A stretch of DNA of 55,869 nucleotides. Origin: an uncultured Muribaculaceae bacterium. GTDB taxonomy: Bacteria > Bacteroidota > Bacteroidia > Bacteroidales > Muribaculaceae. Location of the stretch: assembly GCA_949742535.1 (NCBI GenBank), contig CATJQX010000115.1, positions 1 through 55,869 of the forward strand. Direction: 5' to 3'. Under the pieces are notes generated by a model that saw nothing but the letters and a program-made list of their open reading frames with translations, did no database searches and was not told the DNA's origin. Each line of letters opens with the position of its first letter. Position 1 is the stretch's first letter. The position numbers and the translations under genes are program-made. Shown piece after piece: positions 1 to 9,701 of this stretch.

Positions 1-1
1 G

Positions 2-829
2 ATGCCTAAATTATCCGTAATCACGATCAATTATAATAACCGTGCGGGGCTTGAGCGCACGTTTGAAAGTGTAATGCCTCAGCTTTGCGAGGATATTGAA
101 TATATAGTGATAGACGGGGCCGGCGATGATGGAAGCCGTGAACTCATAGAGAAAAATGCAGATGCTCTGGCTTACTGGTGCTCGGAACCTGACGGGGGTA
201 TCTATAATGCTATGAACAAGGGTGTTCGGCATGCTGGGGGGGAGTATCTGCTGTTTTTGAATTCCGGTGATTTTCTGTGTGAGTCTGACGTGCTTGCCAG
301 GTCGCTCCCTCAGTTGAGAGACGCGGATATCATATATGGCGATCTTATCTATCAGGATCCTGTCGGCGGCGTGAGGCGTGAGGAGATATATCCAGACACT
401 ATCAATGCCGACAAGTTGCTTACCGGTTCGCTCCCGCATCCGTCAAGTTTCATAAAGCGTCAGCTGCTTGTTGACACACCATATAACGAGGAATTGAAAA
501 TTGTGTCAGACTGGGAGTTTTTCGTGAAGAAGATAATGTGGGAAGGGTGTTCCACACGCCATCTGCCGTTCAGCATCAGTGTGTTTATGGAGGACGGCAT
601 CAGCTCGCGTGCGAAAGAGTTGCGAAACAGGGAGCGTGCCCAGGTGATAAAACAATTGTTCACGCCGGCTATAATAAGCGTCTGCGAGGAGTGGCGCGCC
701 ATGGTGAAAAATATGCAGCCGGAGTTTATTGAAATCGGCAAGACACGCAAACTTTACAGGCGCATACGCCCGCTGTTGCGGTTTATCATACGTGTCAACT
801 CTCTGGTTTCGTCGAAGCGTTACTCCTGA
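2..829 (+). CDS. Glycosyltransferase family 2 (WcaA-like)
   Basis: N-terminus MPKLSVITINYNNRAGLERTFESV, DGxSxD-like and EPDGGIYNAMNKG motif typical of GT2 enzymes; starts at window edge. Confidence 0.85.
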   Translation: MPKLSVITINYNNRAGLERTFESVMPQLCEDIEYIVIDGAGDDGSRELIEKNADALAYWCSEPDGGIYNAMNKGVRHAGGEYLLFLNSGDFLCESDVLARSLPQLRDADIIYGDLIYQDPVGGVRREEIYPDTINADKLLTGSLPHPSSFIKRQLLVDTPYNEELKIVSDWEFFVKKIMWEGCSTRHLPFSISVFMEDGISSRAKELRNRERAQVIKQLFTPAIISVCEEWRAMVKNMQPEFIEIGKTRKLYRRIRPLLRFIIRVNSLVSSKRYS

Positions 830-844
830 CGCGTAATGCGTGGA

Positions 845-1939
845 TCAGACTGTCTGCCGATAGAGTTCTGCGGTCTCCTGTGCCGTCTTTTCCCACGAAA
901 AGCGTTTTAACCGTTCGGCTCCTTTTTTGATCAGGGTTGAGCGCAGTGTACTGTCGCAGACTATTTTCTCAACGGTGGTCTTTATGCTGTCAATGTCATA
1001 GGGATCGAAATATCCGGCGGCGTCTCCCGCTATTTCCGGGAAACAGCTTGCATCACTCAGCGCCACGGGGCACTGCGATGCATATGCCTCCAGAATGGGT
1101 ATTCCGAATCCTTCATAGAGTGATGGGAAAACGAAGCAAACAGCATTCCTGTAAAGTGTGGCAAGCTGGTTGTCGCTGACAAACCGGCTTGTCACTGCTC
1201 CGGACAGACCGAGTTTTCCGATCGTTTCCGCTTCGCTTCTTGAAAAATTTTTGCCGGTGCATACAAGGCAGATTTCCGGATATGCCTTGTGCAGCAGGGC
1301 GAATGCCTGTAGAAAACGGTTGAAATTTTTGTAGTGGAATCTCTGGCCGACATACAGTATGTAATGGCGTGGAAGTCCCGGGATGATTTCTGCCGACTGT
1401 GGTTTGATGTTGTGCCCGTGGTATATAACTCTTATCTTTTCCTCGGGTATGCCGTAGATATCCATTACATCTTTTTTAGTGCAGTCGCTGATGGCGATTA
1501 TTTTGTCGGCATTTGTAATGGTTTCTTTTTTCTGCGCTATGATAGGATCATCTTTTCCGAATAGTTCCGGAAATTTTTCATATATCATATCATGGACAGT
1601 GATCACATATGGCTGTTTCAGTTCTTTCAGGAAGTAGGGATCGAAATATGTGGGATGGAAGAGATCGATCTTGTTGTGGCGCAGTTCGCGAAGATTTTTC
1701 CAGTCATTGATTTTCATGTACAGCCGTTCCTTCTTCTTGAATTTCGGCAGGGAAATGCTGTTGAACAGTTTCTCTCCGGTTTCGCGCGAGGCTTTTTTCA
1801 GGAAGAAATTGTCTGAGAATACCACTTTGCTGGATACGTTGATATCTTCCGGCATCCGTTTCATTATTTCCACGAAATATCTCGATATGCCTCCGAATTT
1901 CTGTAGTGTGAATATCTGGTGGTCAAAAAGTACATTCAT
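845..1939 (-). CDS. Glycosyltransferase family 1/GT4-like
   Basis: YVGQRFHYKNFNRFLQAF and FPSLYEGFGIPILEAYASQCPV motifs characteristic of GT4. Confidence 0.9.
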   Translation of the reverse strand: MNVLFDHQIFTLQKFGGISRYFVEIMKRMPEDINVSSKVVFSDNFFLKKASRETGEKLFNSISLPKFKKKERLYMKINDWKNLRELRHNKIDLFHPTYFDPYFLKELKQPYVITVHDMIYEKFPELFGKDDPIIAQKKETITNADKIIAISDCTKKDVMDIYGIPEEKIRVIYHGHNIKPQSAEIIPGLPRHYILYVGQRFHYKNFNRFLQAFALLHKAYPEICLVCTGKNFSRSEAETIGKLGLSGAVTSRFVSDNQLATLYRNAVCFVFPSLYEGFGIPILEAYASQCPVALSDASCFPEIAGDAAGYFDPYDIDSIKTTVEKIVCDSTLRSTLIKKGAERLKRFSWEKTAQETAELYRQTV

Positions 1940-1987
1940 CAGACTTGAAAATTGAGATTGAGTTTATGCGGGCTTGCATGCGGTCTA

Positions 1988-1995
1988 CAAAGTTA
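1988..1995 (-). promoter_or_regulatory. Candidate Bacteroidetes -7 element (TAACTTTG on minus) for the GT4 gene
   Basis: CAAAGTTA on + strand, upstream of the minus-strand gene at 1939; -33 box not clear. Confidence 0.45.
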
Positions 1996-2016
1996 GCAAA
2001 AAATCGCGTTTTTGTG

Positions 2017-2024
2017 TACCTTTG
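2017..2024 (+). promoter_or_regulatory. Candidate Bacteroidetes -7 element TACCTTTG for the GT2 gene at 2054
   Basis: Match to TAnnTTTG 30 nt upstream of ATG. Confidence 0.45.
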
Positions 2025-2053
2025 CGTGACCTTTCTGTAACAAACCATGATTT

Positions 2054-3076
2054 ATGAATCCAGTCAGACCTGATATTAGTATTATAGTCCCGATATATAA
2101 AGTTGAAAAATACATAAGAAAATGTATAGAATCTATTGCCGCCCAGACGCTTAGAAATATTGAGATTATCCTTGTGGATGATGGGTCTCCCGACCGTTGC
2201 GGTGAAATATGTGAAGAATATGCTGCTATGGATCCGCGCATAAAGGTAGTGCACAGAAAAAACGGAGGACTGTCTGCCGCGAGGAATACAGGCTTATCAG
2301 CCGCGACAGCCGGCATAATCGGTTTTGTAGACGGCGATGACTGGGTGGAGCCGGAGATGTTTCAGCGGCTGTATGATGCCATGTGCCGCACATCTGCCGA
2401 TATGGCAGTTTGCAATGTGTGTTATGATTTTGTAGACGAGAGGCGTTTTGACATGCATTGCTCTACGGTGGAGCAACTTGTGGACAGGGACAAGGCGATA
2501 GAGATGCTGCTGTTTGACAGGAAGATGCATAACTATGTATGGAACAAGATTTTCAAACGGGAATTGCTTACGGTTTATTTCCCGGAAAATCGTTCGTATG
2601 AGGATGTGCATGTAATGATCAGGTGGGTTGCGAATATCCGGAATATGGTGCAGATACCTTTTTGCGGCTACCATTATGTGCAGCGTATGGGGAGCTATTT
2701 GCATAATGCCGACCTTGCGAGATATGTCTCACGAGTTAATGCGCTTGAAAGTCAGGTTGAATTTATTCGTGAGAGCGGTCTGGCGCGTGATATAAGGAGT
2801 GATTATTATGCCTATATCATTCGCCAGGCGCTGTCTGGAGCAAAATATATGGTCCGTTCTTTGCCGTTTGATAAAAATATGTCAGACAGTATCAAGTATA
2901 TTGTTGGCTTTTTGATGCCTCTCGCAGATGAAGCTGCTGCGTTGCTGAAACCGAAACAGAGGCGACGGCTGGAGCTTCTGATGAATCATCCGCATCGTTT
3001 TATGGTGCTCATGCGGCTGAGCGGTATGCTTCAGAAGTTCAAATTCAGAAATAGATCGCCCATATGCTTTGAATGA
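2054..3076 (+). CDS. Glycosyltransferase family 2
   Basis: DISIIVPIYKVEKYIRKCIESIAAQTLRNIEIILVDDGSPDRCGEICEEYA, GT2 signature. Confidence 0.92.
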   Translation: MNPVRPDISIIVPIYKVEKYIRKCIESIAAQTLRNIEIILVDDGSPDRCGEICEEYAAMDPRIKVVHRKNGGLSAARNTGLSAATAGIIGFVDGDDWVEPEMFQRLYDAMCRTSADMAVCNVCYDFVDERRFDMHCSTVEQLVDRDKAIEMLLFDRKMHNYVWNKIFKRELLTVYFPENRSYEDVHVMIRWVANIRNMVQIPFCGYHYVQRMGSYLHNADLARYVSRVNALESQVEFIRESGLARDIRSDYYAYIIRQALSGAKYMVRSLPFDKNMSDSIKYIVGFLMPLADEAAALLKPKQRRRLELLMNHPHRFMVLMRLSGMLQKFKFRNRSPICFE

Positions 3077-3350
3077 GACATATTGGCGTAAGTCTGTCAT
3101 GAAATTTTGCGCAAAAATATCTAATCTCAATTTTAATTCATGGGCTAATTACGCTGATTATTAGCGATATGATTACTCACATTTTTACTAATTCGTGCTA
3201 TTTAGGTAATTGACTGAAAACGAATAGAAACGATTTATAGATAATTCGTGGTCGTTAACATTATCATTTGCCTTAATTATATTCTTTCGGTGGTCGGTGT
3301 AGAGGAAAATTTATGTTGCACAGCCTATTGACTTGCAATTAAAAAAGTAT

Positions 3351-3358
3351 TATTTTTG
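3351..3358 (+). promoter_or_regulatory. Bacteroidetes -7 element TATTTTTG with ATTG about 20 nt upstream
   Basis: TAnnTTTG match; ATTG at 3327-3330; implies translation starts at the downstream ATG 3375. Confidence 0.55.
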
Positions 3359-3374
3359 CAGGAAAACATTGAAT

Positions 3375-4043
3375 ATGAAAAAAATCTTATTACTATTAGT
3401 TGGTCTTATAGCTGTCTCTGCTTTTGCAGACGATAACCCCGATGAATATCGCGTAAGACTTACAAAGGCTGATGGGACAGTCATTGAGGGGTATAACGAC
3501 ACGCGATTGAAGAACTGGCTAAAGCCAGCTGTTACAACCTTGTCTATTAGCGAGGAGTATAAAGGCCCAACAACAAAATACTCTGGAGAAGAAGTAAAAC
3601 GTGTGGAATTTGTTAAATCGCTAATAGATTCAATCCCTGTCGTATTTGATGCTGTCAAAGCTCAAACCAAACTTCCAAACCTTTTTAGCAAAAATCCCAA
3701 GCCATACAAACAGCCTGTGTTCCTTCGATTGGTTTATGACGGCGAAAATGTGAAAGGTTATGCAATGCCTTATACAGACCACACAATGACTCCCAATAGG
3801 ACTGTTATACTTTTCACCTGGAGATATTTTTACTTATTGAAAGATTCAGATATTGCAAAGGCTTATTGGGATGATACCGATGGAGTTATTCCTAATATGA
3901 AAAAGGTGATGAAATTCTATTTCAGAGATTTTCCAAAACTCGTTGAAATGGTTGATAATGGAGAAATAACAGCCGATATGTTTAGAGATAATCCTGCAAT
4001 GGTTCTTCCAATTATGGATAGGACATATAGTCCGAAGAATTGA
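3375..4043 (+). CDS. Secreted protein of unknown function (start re-assigned from 3333)
   Basis: Signal peptide MKKILLLLVGLIAVSAFADD beginning at ATG 3375, just downstream of promoter; no recognised family. Confidence 0.7.
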   Translation: MKKILLLLVGLIAVSAFADDNPDEYRVRLTKADGTVIEGYNDTRLKNWLKPAVTTLSISEEYKGPTTKYSGEEVKRVEFVKSLIDSIPVVFDAVKAQTKLPNLFSKNPKPYKQPVFLRLVYDGENVKGYAMPYTDHTMTPNRTVILFTWRYFYLLKDSDIAKAYWDDTDGVIPNMKKVMKFYFRDFPKLVEMVDNGEITADMFRDNPAMVLPIMDRTYSPKN

Positions 4044-4362
4044 ATGGAATTGCATTGCATATTCTCCACGATATAATCTCTCCAAAATATTGTATTTGAT
4101 GTTCGATCTTTTGGAGTTCCTGTTTTGAAATATGCAATTGTCGGGGTTACAAAGGGGATGCCCCCTTTGGCTTATTCGGGATATTTTAGGCATTGACTTG
4201 TCAGTGCGGTTCGCAGGAAAATATAATTATCTAGGGATATAACGTGTGTTGATTGTCTGCATGGTGTTGGTGGTCAAGCCCATGTTGTCAAAACGTGCTC
4301 CAACATATTGCGTGTCTGTGGAGTATTAGCGGTTTAGGTGTTTTTACCGTACGACAGCAATA

Positions 4363-4395
4363 AATGAACCGCTTGATAATGTCAAGCGGTTCATT
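4363..4395 (-). terminator. Hairpin terminator downstream of Lrp/AsnC gene
   Basis: Perfect 14-bp stem AATGAACCGCTTGA / TCAAGCGGTTCATT with 5-nt loop TAATG, just past the minus-strand stop at 4420. Confidence 0.7.
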
Positions 4396-4419
4396 CAATT
4401 TGTTTATGACTGCTGATTG

Positions 4420-4887
4420 TTATTTCTTTGTGGTTACGGGGAGTGCGCGGCTGAAAACTTCGCGGAATGATACGAGGGTTTCTGTGCGGAGCAGTCCCAG
4501 GGGCTGAAGTTTCTCATGTATGAGGTGGAGCAGATGCTCGTTGTCGCGTGCATAGAGTTTCACGAGCATGTCGTATTCGCCGGTGGTGAAGTGGCATTCA
4601 ACAACCTCAGGAACGTCATAGAGCTTATCCACAATTTCGTTGAATTTGTCAGGCTCTTTGAGGAATATGCCTACAAATGCGCAAGTATCATAGCCCAGTG
4701 TGGTAGGTTTGATAAGTGCCCGTGAGCCTTCGAGAATGTTGGTTGCCTGAAGTTTGGCGATACGCTGGTGGATAGCGGCGCCGGAAACGCCACATTCGCG
4801 TGCGATTTCGAGGAATGGCTTTCGGCCATTGTCTACCAGCATCTGAAGAATCTTGGTGTCGAGATTGTCAATGTGTAAGCGTGGCAT
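4420..4887 (-). CDS. Lrp/AsnC family transcriptional regulator
   Basis: N-terminal HTH (DNLDTKILQMLVDNGRKPFLEIARECGVSGAAIHQRIAKLQ) plus RAM domain. Confidence 0.93.
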   Translation of the reverse strand: MPRLHIDNLDTKILQMLVDNGRKPFLEIARECGVSGAAIHQRIAKLQATNILEGSRALIKPTTLGYDTCAFVGIFLKEPDKFNEIVDKLYDVPEVVECHFTTGEYDMLVKLYARDNEHLLHLIHEKLQPLGLLRTETLVSFREVFSRALPVTTKK

Positions 4888-5051
4888 AACTTTTTACTTT
4901 TCCTTTAGTTTAGTTGTTTTTAATATTCCCTTTTGTTTGTACAACGGTCACTCAATATGTGAAACAGCAGGGCGGTTGTTACCATTTTTTAATTACACAA
5001 CCGACATGTCGTTAGTTTCAGTTTTGTGCCTGTTGTGGTATTAGTTCACCA

Positions 5052-5059
5052 CAAAATTA
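5052..5059 (-). promoter_or_regulatory. Candidate -7 element (TAATTTTG on minus) for the Lrp/AsnC gene
   Basis: CAAAATTA on + strand upstream of 4887. Confidence 0.35.
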
Positions 5060-5379
5060 GAAAAAAGTTTTTTAATTACGAAAATTGAAACGTGAAATTT
5101 ATAGCCTTTAATAAATTACAAAGCGGTTGGGATTGATATTTTTTTGTTAATTTTGTAGATAAATGCGGGATGAAACAGATGTTTGAAAGTTTTACCACAA
5201 CGAGGTCGGGTGTCCGGAATATGTTGATATTCAGTGTTATATAGCGGTGAGGCTGAATGTCTGAGATATACGTCCCGTTGCCGGAAGTCACAATGGTGGA
5301 GGGGCTTGGGGGTAAAGAAAAAGATTTTTATGTTATTAAACATGTTTTATGCTTTTGTGTAAAACGACCGCTTTTAGTA

Positions 5380-6330
5380 ATGCAAACTATGAATGAGGTA
5401 AACAAATCTCAGATATTTCCACATGGCAGGCTTCTTGCCTCCGTGGTGTTATGCGCCCTTGTCCTGATAGTGTCGGGGTGCGGCGGAGGAGCCGCTTCAA
5501 GTTCCGACTGCACGCGTATGGTAACGGTGAGTGTGCCCCCTCTGGAGTATTTCGTAAGAGCCATTGCCGGAGACAGCGTTGCGGTGAACACGCTCATGGA
5601 TGCAAATTCCGATCCGGAGACGTTTCAGCCTGGAATGGGGCTTATGCGGAATGTGAACCGCTCGGATCTTCTGATGGTGACAGGAGTCATACCTTTTGAA
5701 AATGATCTGGTGAAAGGTATCGGACGTAATGTGCCCGATCTGAAAATCTGTGATGTCGGCAAAGGTGTGGAATATATGTATGGCACCCATTCGCATTCGC
5801 ATAGGGAAGCTGTTCACGCAGAGGAGCCGCATAGCCACAACCATGCGGGTGAACCGGATCCGCATATCTGGAGTTCTGTGAAAAATGCCCGGATAATATC
5901 GGATAATATGCTGGCGCGCCTGTCGGAGGCTTATCCTGATCTCGCCGGATATTTCAGCGGCAGGCACGGTGTGCTGAAAGCGCGTCTCGACAGCTTGGAC
6001 GCGGAGTATGTAAAACGTCTCGCCGCCCACCCTGCGTTTGTGATCTGGCACCCGTCGCTGAGCTATTTCGCGCGTGATTACGGGCTCGAGCAGATCGCTT
6101 TCAATCTCGAGAACAAGGAAACCTCCCCGCTGAGACTGCGGCAAGCCACAGACCATGCGCTTGACCATGCTCCTGCTGCTTTTTTTGTGCCGGCAGGGTT
6201 GCCGGCCAACCGTGTAACAGCCATTTCAGACATGCTGGGTTTGGAACCTGTGGAGGTGAACTTCATGGATGCCGACTGGGAGGGGCAGATGGAACTTATT
6301 GTGGATACTCTTGTGCCTGAAAAACAATGA
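5380..6330 (+). CDS. Metal (Zn/Mn) ABC transporter substrate-binding lipoprotein, ZnuA-like (start re-assigned from 5257)
   Basis: Lipobox-like LVLIVSGCGGG; VSVPPLEYFVRAIAGDSVAVNTLMDANSDPETFQPG; His-rich segment THSHSHREAVHAEEPHSHNHAGEPDPHIW. Confidence 0.88.
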   Translation: MQTMNEVNKSQIFPHGRLLASVVLCALVLIVSGCGGGAASSSDCTRMVTVSVPPLEYFVRAIAGDSVAVNTLMDANSDPETFQPGMGLMRNVNRSDLLMVTGVIPFENDLVKGIGRNVPDLKICDVGKGVEYMYGTHSHSHREAVHAEEPHSHNHAGEPDPHIWSSVKNARIISDNMLARLSEAYPDLAGYFSGRHGVLKARLDSLDAEYVKRLAAHPAFVIWHPSLSYFARDYGLEQIAFNLENKETSPLRLRQATDHALDHAPAAFFVPAGLPANRVTAISDMLGLEPVEVNFMDADWEGQMELIVDTLVPEKQ

Positions 6331-7031
6331 TGAGCAATATGGCCAGCGATACGATTATAAAACTGTGCGGGATATCGGTGAAATGGGATAGCCGTGAGGT
6401 GCTGCACGATGTGGATCTCTCGGTATGCCGGGGAGATTTTCTCGCCATCACCGGTCCGAACGGAGGGGGAAAATCCACTCTGCTGAAAGTGATACTGAAA
6501 CTGCTTGAACCCACAGCCGGAACAGTGGAGTATTTCAACAACGGCGGAGCGCCTGTGCAGCGGCTGCATATCGGCTATCTCCCGCAGAAAAACATGATAG
6601 ACTCGCGTTTCCCGATCACTGTGCGCGAGACCATACTGTCAGGTCTTTTAGGGGGGATGGCAGGGCGCAGGCCGGATCGCGGCGCTTCCGAGGCTGTGGA
6701 GCGGGTGCTTGGGCTTGTGGAGCTGAAGGAGCATGCCGACTCACCCATCGGAGAACTTTCAGGAGGACAATTGCAACGCACACTTCTGGGGCGTGCGCTG
6801 ATCTCCGATCCTGAAGTGCTTGTGCTTGATGAACCGCTGAGTTATATCGACAAAAAATTCGAGGAGCATATCTACAGGATACTGGCCGATGTGGCCAGGC
6901 ATACGACCATACTTCTTGTCAGCCATGAGATGAGTGTCATATCCACGATGGCAACACGCCATCTCATCGTGGACCGCACGTTGCATGAATGTACAGCCCG
7001 GCATCATTATGTGCCGTCGGAATGCCGGTGA
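6327..7031 (+). CDS. Metal ABC transporter ATP-binding protein, ZnuC-like
   Basis: Walker A GPNGGGKST, signature LSGGQLQR, Walker B VLVLDEPLS; overlaps the substrate-binding gene by 4 nt. Confidence 0.92.
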   Translation: MMSNMASDTIIKLCGISVKWDSREVLHDVDLSVCRGDFLAITGPNGGGKSTLLKVILKLLEPTAGTVEYFNNGGAPVQRLHIGYLPQKNMIDSRFPITVRETILSGLLGGMAGRRPDRGASEAVERVLGLVELKEHADSPIGELSGGQLQRTLLGRALISDPEVLVLDEPLSYIDKKFEEHIYRILADVARHTTILLVSHEMSVISTMATRHLIVDRTLHECTARHHYVPSECR

Positions 7032-7278
7032 CAGATATTTCACAGCAATGATGACTGGAGGGCGTTTTTGGCAAGATTTTTGCAACGATAATCTCTTGAT
7101 ATCACATAAGTGTTATAAGTAAGTCACTGAATATTTAGGAGGATTACATTTCTGCCTTGGATTTGTGACGATAACACCGGGTTTGATGACTTGCTTGTCT
7201 GACAGCCGTGTATGCATTCTCAGGCGGCTGCCTGAATGTGAGTTGTTTATACCTCTCCTCCGTTTTTTATATACATAT

Positions 7279-9525
7279 ATGGATAAAAAAATCTTCGCTG
7301 ATACAAAGAAAAAAATACAAGGATATGTGGGCGAGCATCGCCTGCGCGACGCTTTCGGCTATGCACGTTCGCTTTCCGAGGGTGTCATGAACTGGGACCT
7401 CTCGCGTGAGCTTGCCTCTGCTGAGGAAAATTACCGGATGATGCTTTCGTATGCCACAAAGGGGGCGGAAGATCCCGGGCGTAACGACATGGTGGCGTCG
7501 CTCGGCAATACGATTCTCGATATAGTGGATCGTCTGGAACGTGAGAACCGCCTTCCCTCTGAGCCGACATTGTATTTCAATACACTGCGGTATGAGCGTT
7601 CGCAGCCGGCCGACACCATCAGCACCCTGCTTGACAGGTATGTGAAGGCTTCGGCCGACGGCTCTATTTTCACTGTCATAAGCAGCGGCATACATACTGC
7701 CGGCGGCCACCGGTCTGCGGTAGAACGCGAGGCTATTGAAAGACGGCTTTTCAACCGCATATGGGTGACACATCCGCTCTGCGCATCAGACGAGGAGGCT
7801 CTAAACGTGGCTTTCGGGGATCAGCGCGTAGCCCCCTATGCAAAGGAACTTTTCGGGTGGGCACTGGTGTTGGGTGGTCTGCAGTATCATGACAGCCGCC
7901 GCATAAGCCTGCTGCTTGATCTCTACCGTCAGGATGAAAAGCGCCTGTGGGGCGTAGGGCTGATAGGCATTTGCCTGCTTCTGAACGCGTTTCCCGAACG
8001 GAAACTAAGCCGTGCCGCAGCACTGAAGCTGCAGGCGGCACGTGATACACCTGAATGGATCCGGGATCTGAGGATGGCAAACATGGAGCTTGTAAAGACC
8101 GTGGATACAGACCGTATCACAGCAAAAATACGCGACGAAGTGGTTCCCGGTATGCTTAAGCTCAAGCCTGAGATTGACAAAAAACTCAAACTCAACATAG
8201 AGGATATGGATCCTGCCGAGATGGAGGAAAATCCACAGTGGCAGGAGGTGCTCCGTAATTCCGGTCTCGCCGACAAGCTGAAAGAGATGAGCGAGATACA
8301 GGAGGAGGGGGGAGATGTGATGATGGGTACGTTCTCGCATCTCAAGACTTTCCCGTTTTTTAACGACGTTGCAAACTGGTTTCTCCCGTTCCATACCGAG
8401 TATTCGGCTTTCACCGGCGACAGTGCTGAAAACGGTGTGGCCACTGTGGCGGAAATAATGGCAGCCGCAGGTTTTCTGTGCGACAGCGACAAGTATTCCT
8501 TCATGTTCTCGCTTGAGCATGTTCCCGCGGCACAGCGCCAGATGATGCTTCAGCAGTTCAAGGCGCACGACACCCAGTTGGCCGAGTTGCGTGCGGCATC
8601 GCTCTCATTGCCGGAAGCAGACCGCAAAGGTGTGCTTAACAAACAGATACAAAACCTGTTCCGCTTCTTCCGCCTGTTCCGTCGCAAGGGTGAGATGCCA
8701 AATCCGTTTGCCGGTGGGGTGAATCTCAGCGCATCGGGTATGCTTGTCGACGATCTGCGTGATCCGGAGGCATTGTCGCTCATAGCTGAATTCTATTTCT
8801 CGCACGGATATTACCAGCAGGCTCTCAGCTCATTCTCACTTCTTACAGAGCTTGCAGCGCCGGGTGCCGAAATATACCAGAAGATGGGGCATGCACGGCA
8901 GAAGATGGGGGATTACGAGGGTGCGGTGGCCGATTACGAACGCGCTGAAATGCTTGACGGCGGCAGCGACTGGACATTGCGGCGCCTTGCCCGGTGCCAC
9001 ATGGCGCTTCATCATCCCGAAGAGGCGCTGAAACGTCTGCGCATTCTTGACGCACGTAAACCGGACAGAGCTACGACGGCTCTCAACATAGGCCGCTGCC
9101 TTGTGGAACTGGAACGGTACGACGAGGCTGTGGCTGCATATTTCAAAAGTGAGTATCTTGACAGCAAGTCGGGCAAAGCGCTGCGTCCGCTCGCCTGGTG
9201 CCTGCTGATGGCCGGGGATTTTGCCCAGTCGGCCAGGTATTATGAGAGGGTGCTCTCGGAGACAGTTCCCGCCCCTGAGGATTATCTGAACATGGGGCAT
9301 CTGAAACTTGCCGAAGGTAATTTCCATGAAGCCATGAACTTCTATTCATTGAATATCTCGGCACGCACTGCGGGAGGTGACGGCACCGGTACTGCGCGCA
9401 AGGAGGCTGTAGACGGTTTTATCGCCGATATGCGCCAGGATGCGAAATATCTGCGGCGCATAGGTGTGGATCCAGATCTTGTGCCTCTTCTTACAGACGC
9501 GATACTTTATGAAGACCGCAACTGA
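7279..9525 (+). CDS. TPR-repeat protein (start re-assigned from 7165)
   Basis: C-terminal half has TPR-like repeats (AEIYQKMGHARQKMGDYEGAVADYERAEMLDGG; TALNIGRCLVELERYDEAVAAYFKSEYLD); ATG at 7279 is preferred (MDKKIFADTKKK). Confidence 0.8.
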   Translation: MDKKIFADTKKKIQGYVGEHRLRDAFGYARSLSEGVMNWDLSRELASAEENYRMMLSYATKGAEDPGRNDMVASLGNTILDIVDRLERENRLPSEPTLYFNTLRYERSQPADTISTLLDRYVKASADGSIFTVISSGIHTAGGHRSAVEREAIERRLFNRIWVTHPLCASDEEALNVAFGDQRVAPYAKELFGWALVLGGLQYHDSRRISLLLDLYRQDEKRLWGVGLIGICLLLNAFPERKLSRAAALKLQAARDTPEWIRDLRMANMELVKTVDTDRITAKIRDEVVPGMLKLKPEIDKKLKLNIEDMDPAEMEENPQWQEVLRNSGLADKLKEMSEIQEEGGDVMMGTFSHLKTFPFFNDVANWFLPFHTEYSAFTGDSAENGVATVAEIMAAAGFLCDSDKYSFMFSLEHVPAAQRQMMLQQFKAHDTQLAELRAASLSLPEADRKGVLNKQIQNLFRFFRLFRRKGEMPNPFAGGVNLSASGMLVDDLRDPEALSLIAEFYFSHGYYQQALSSFSLLTELAAPGAEIYQKMGHARQKMGDYEGAVADYERAEMLDGGSDWTLRRLARCHMALHHPEEALKRLRILDARKPDRATTALNIGRCLVELERYDEAVAAYFKSEYLDSKSGKALRPLAWCLLMAGDFAQSARYYERVLSETVPAPEDYLNMGHLKLAEGNFHEAMNFYSLNISARTAGGDGTGTARKEAVDGFIADMRQDAKYLRRIGVDPDLVPLLTDAILYEDRN

Positions 9526-9530
9526 GCGGC

Positions 9531-9548
9531 GCGGGCGGCAATGCCCGC
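9531..9548 (+). terminator. Possible hairpin after TPR gene
   Basis: GCGGGC-GGCAAT-GCCCGC; no clear U-tract. Confidence 0.3.
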
Positions 9549-9701
9549 TACAGCGATGTGTATATTAAACAAAAACAGTAAATCAAGTAATTGGTCAAAA
9601 TTATTTTAATGTTTGTTCGAGAAAAATCTTTCCAGAATTTTGCCGAAGAAACATTGAAATAATCTGACCGGTAAATAAAATAATTTTGAACTGTTACTTA
9701 T

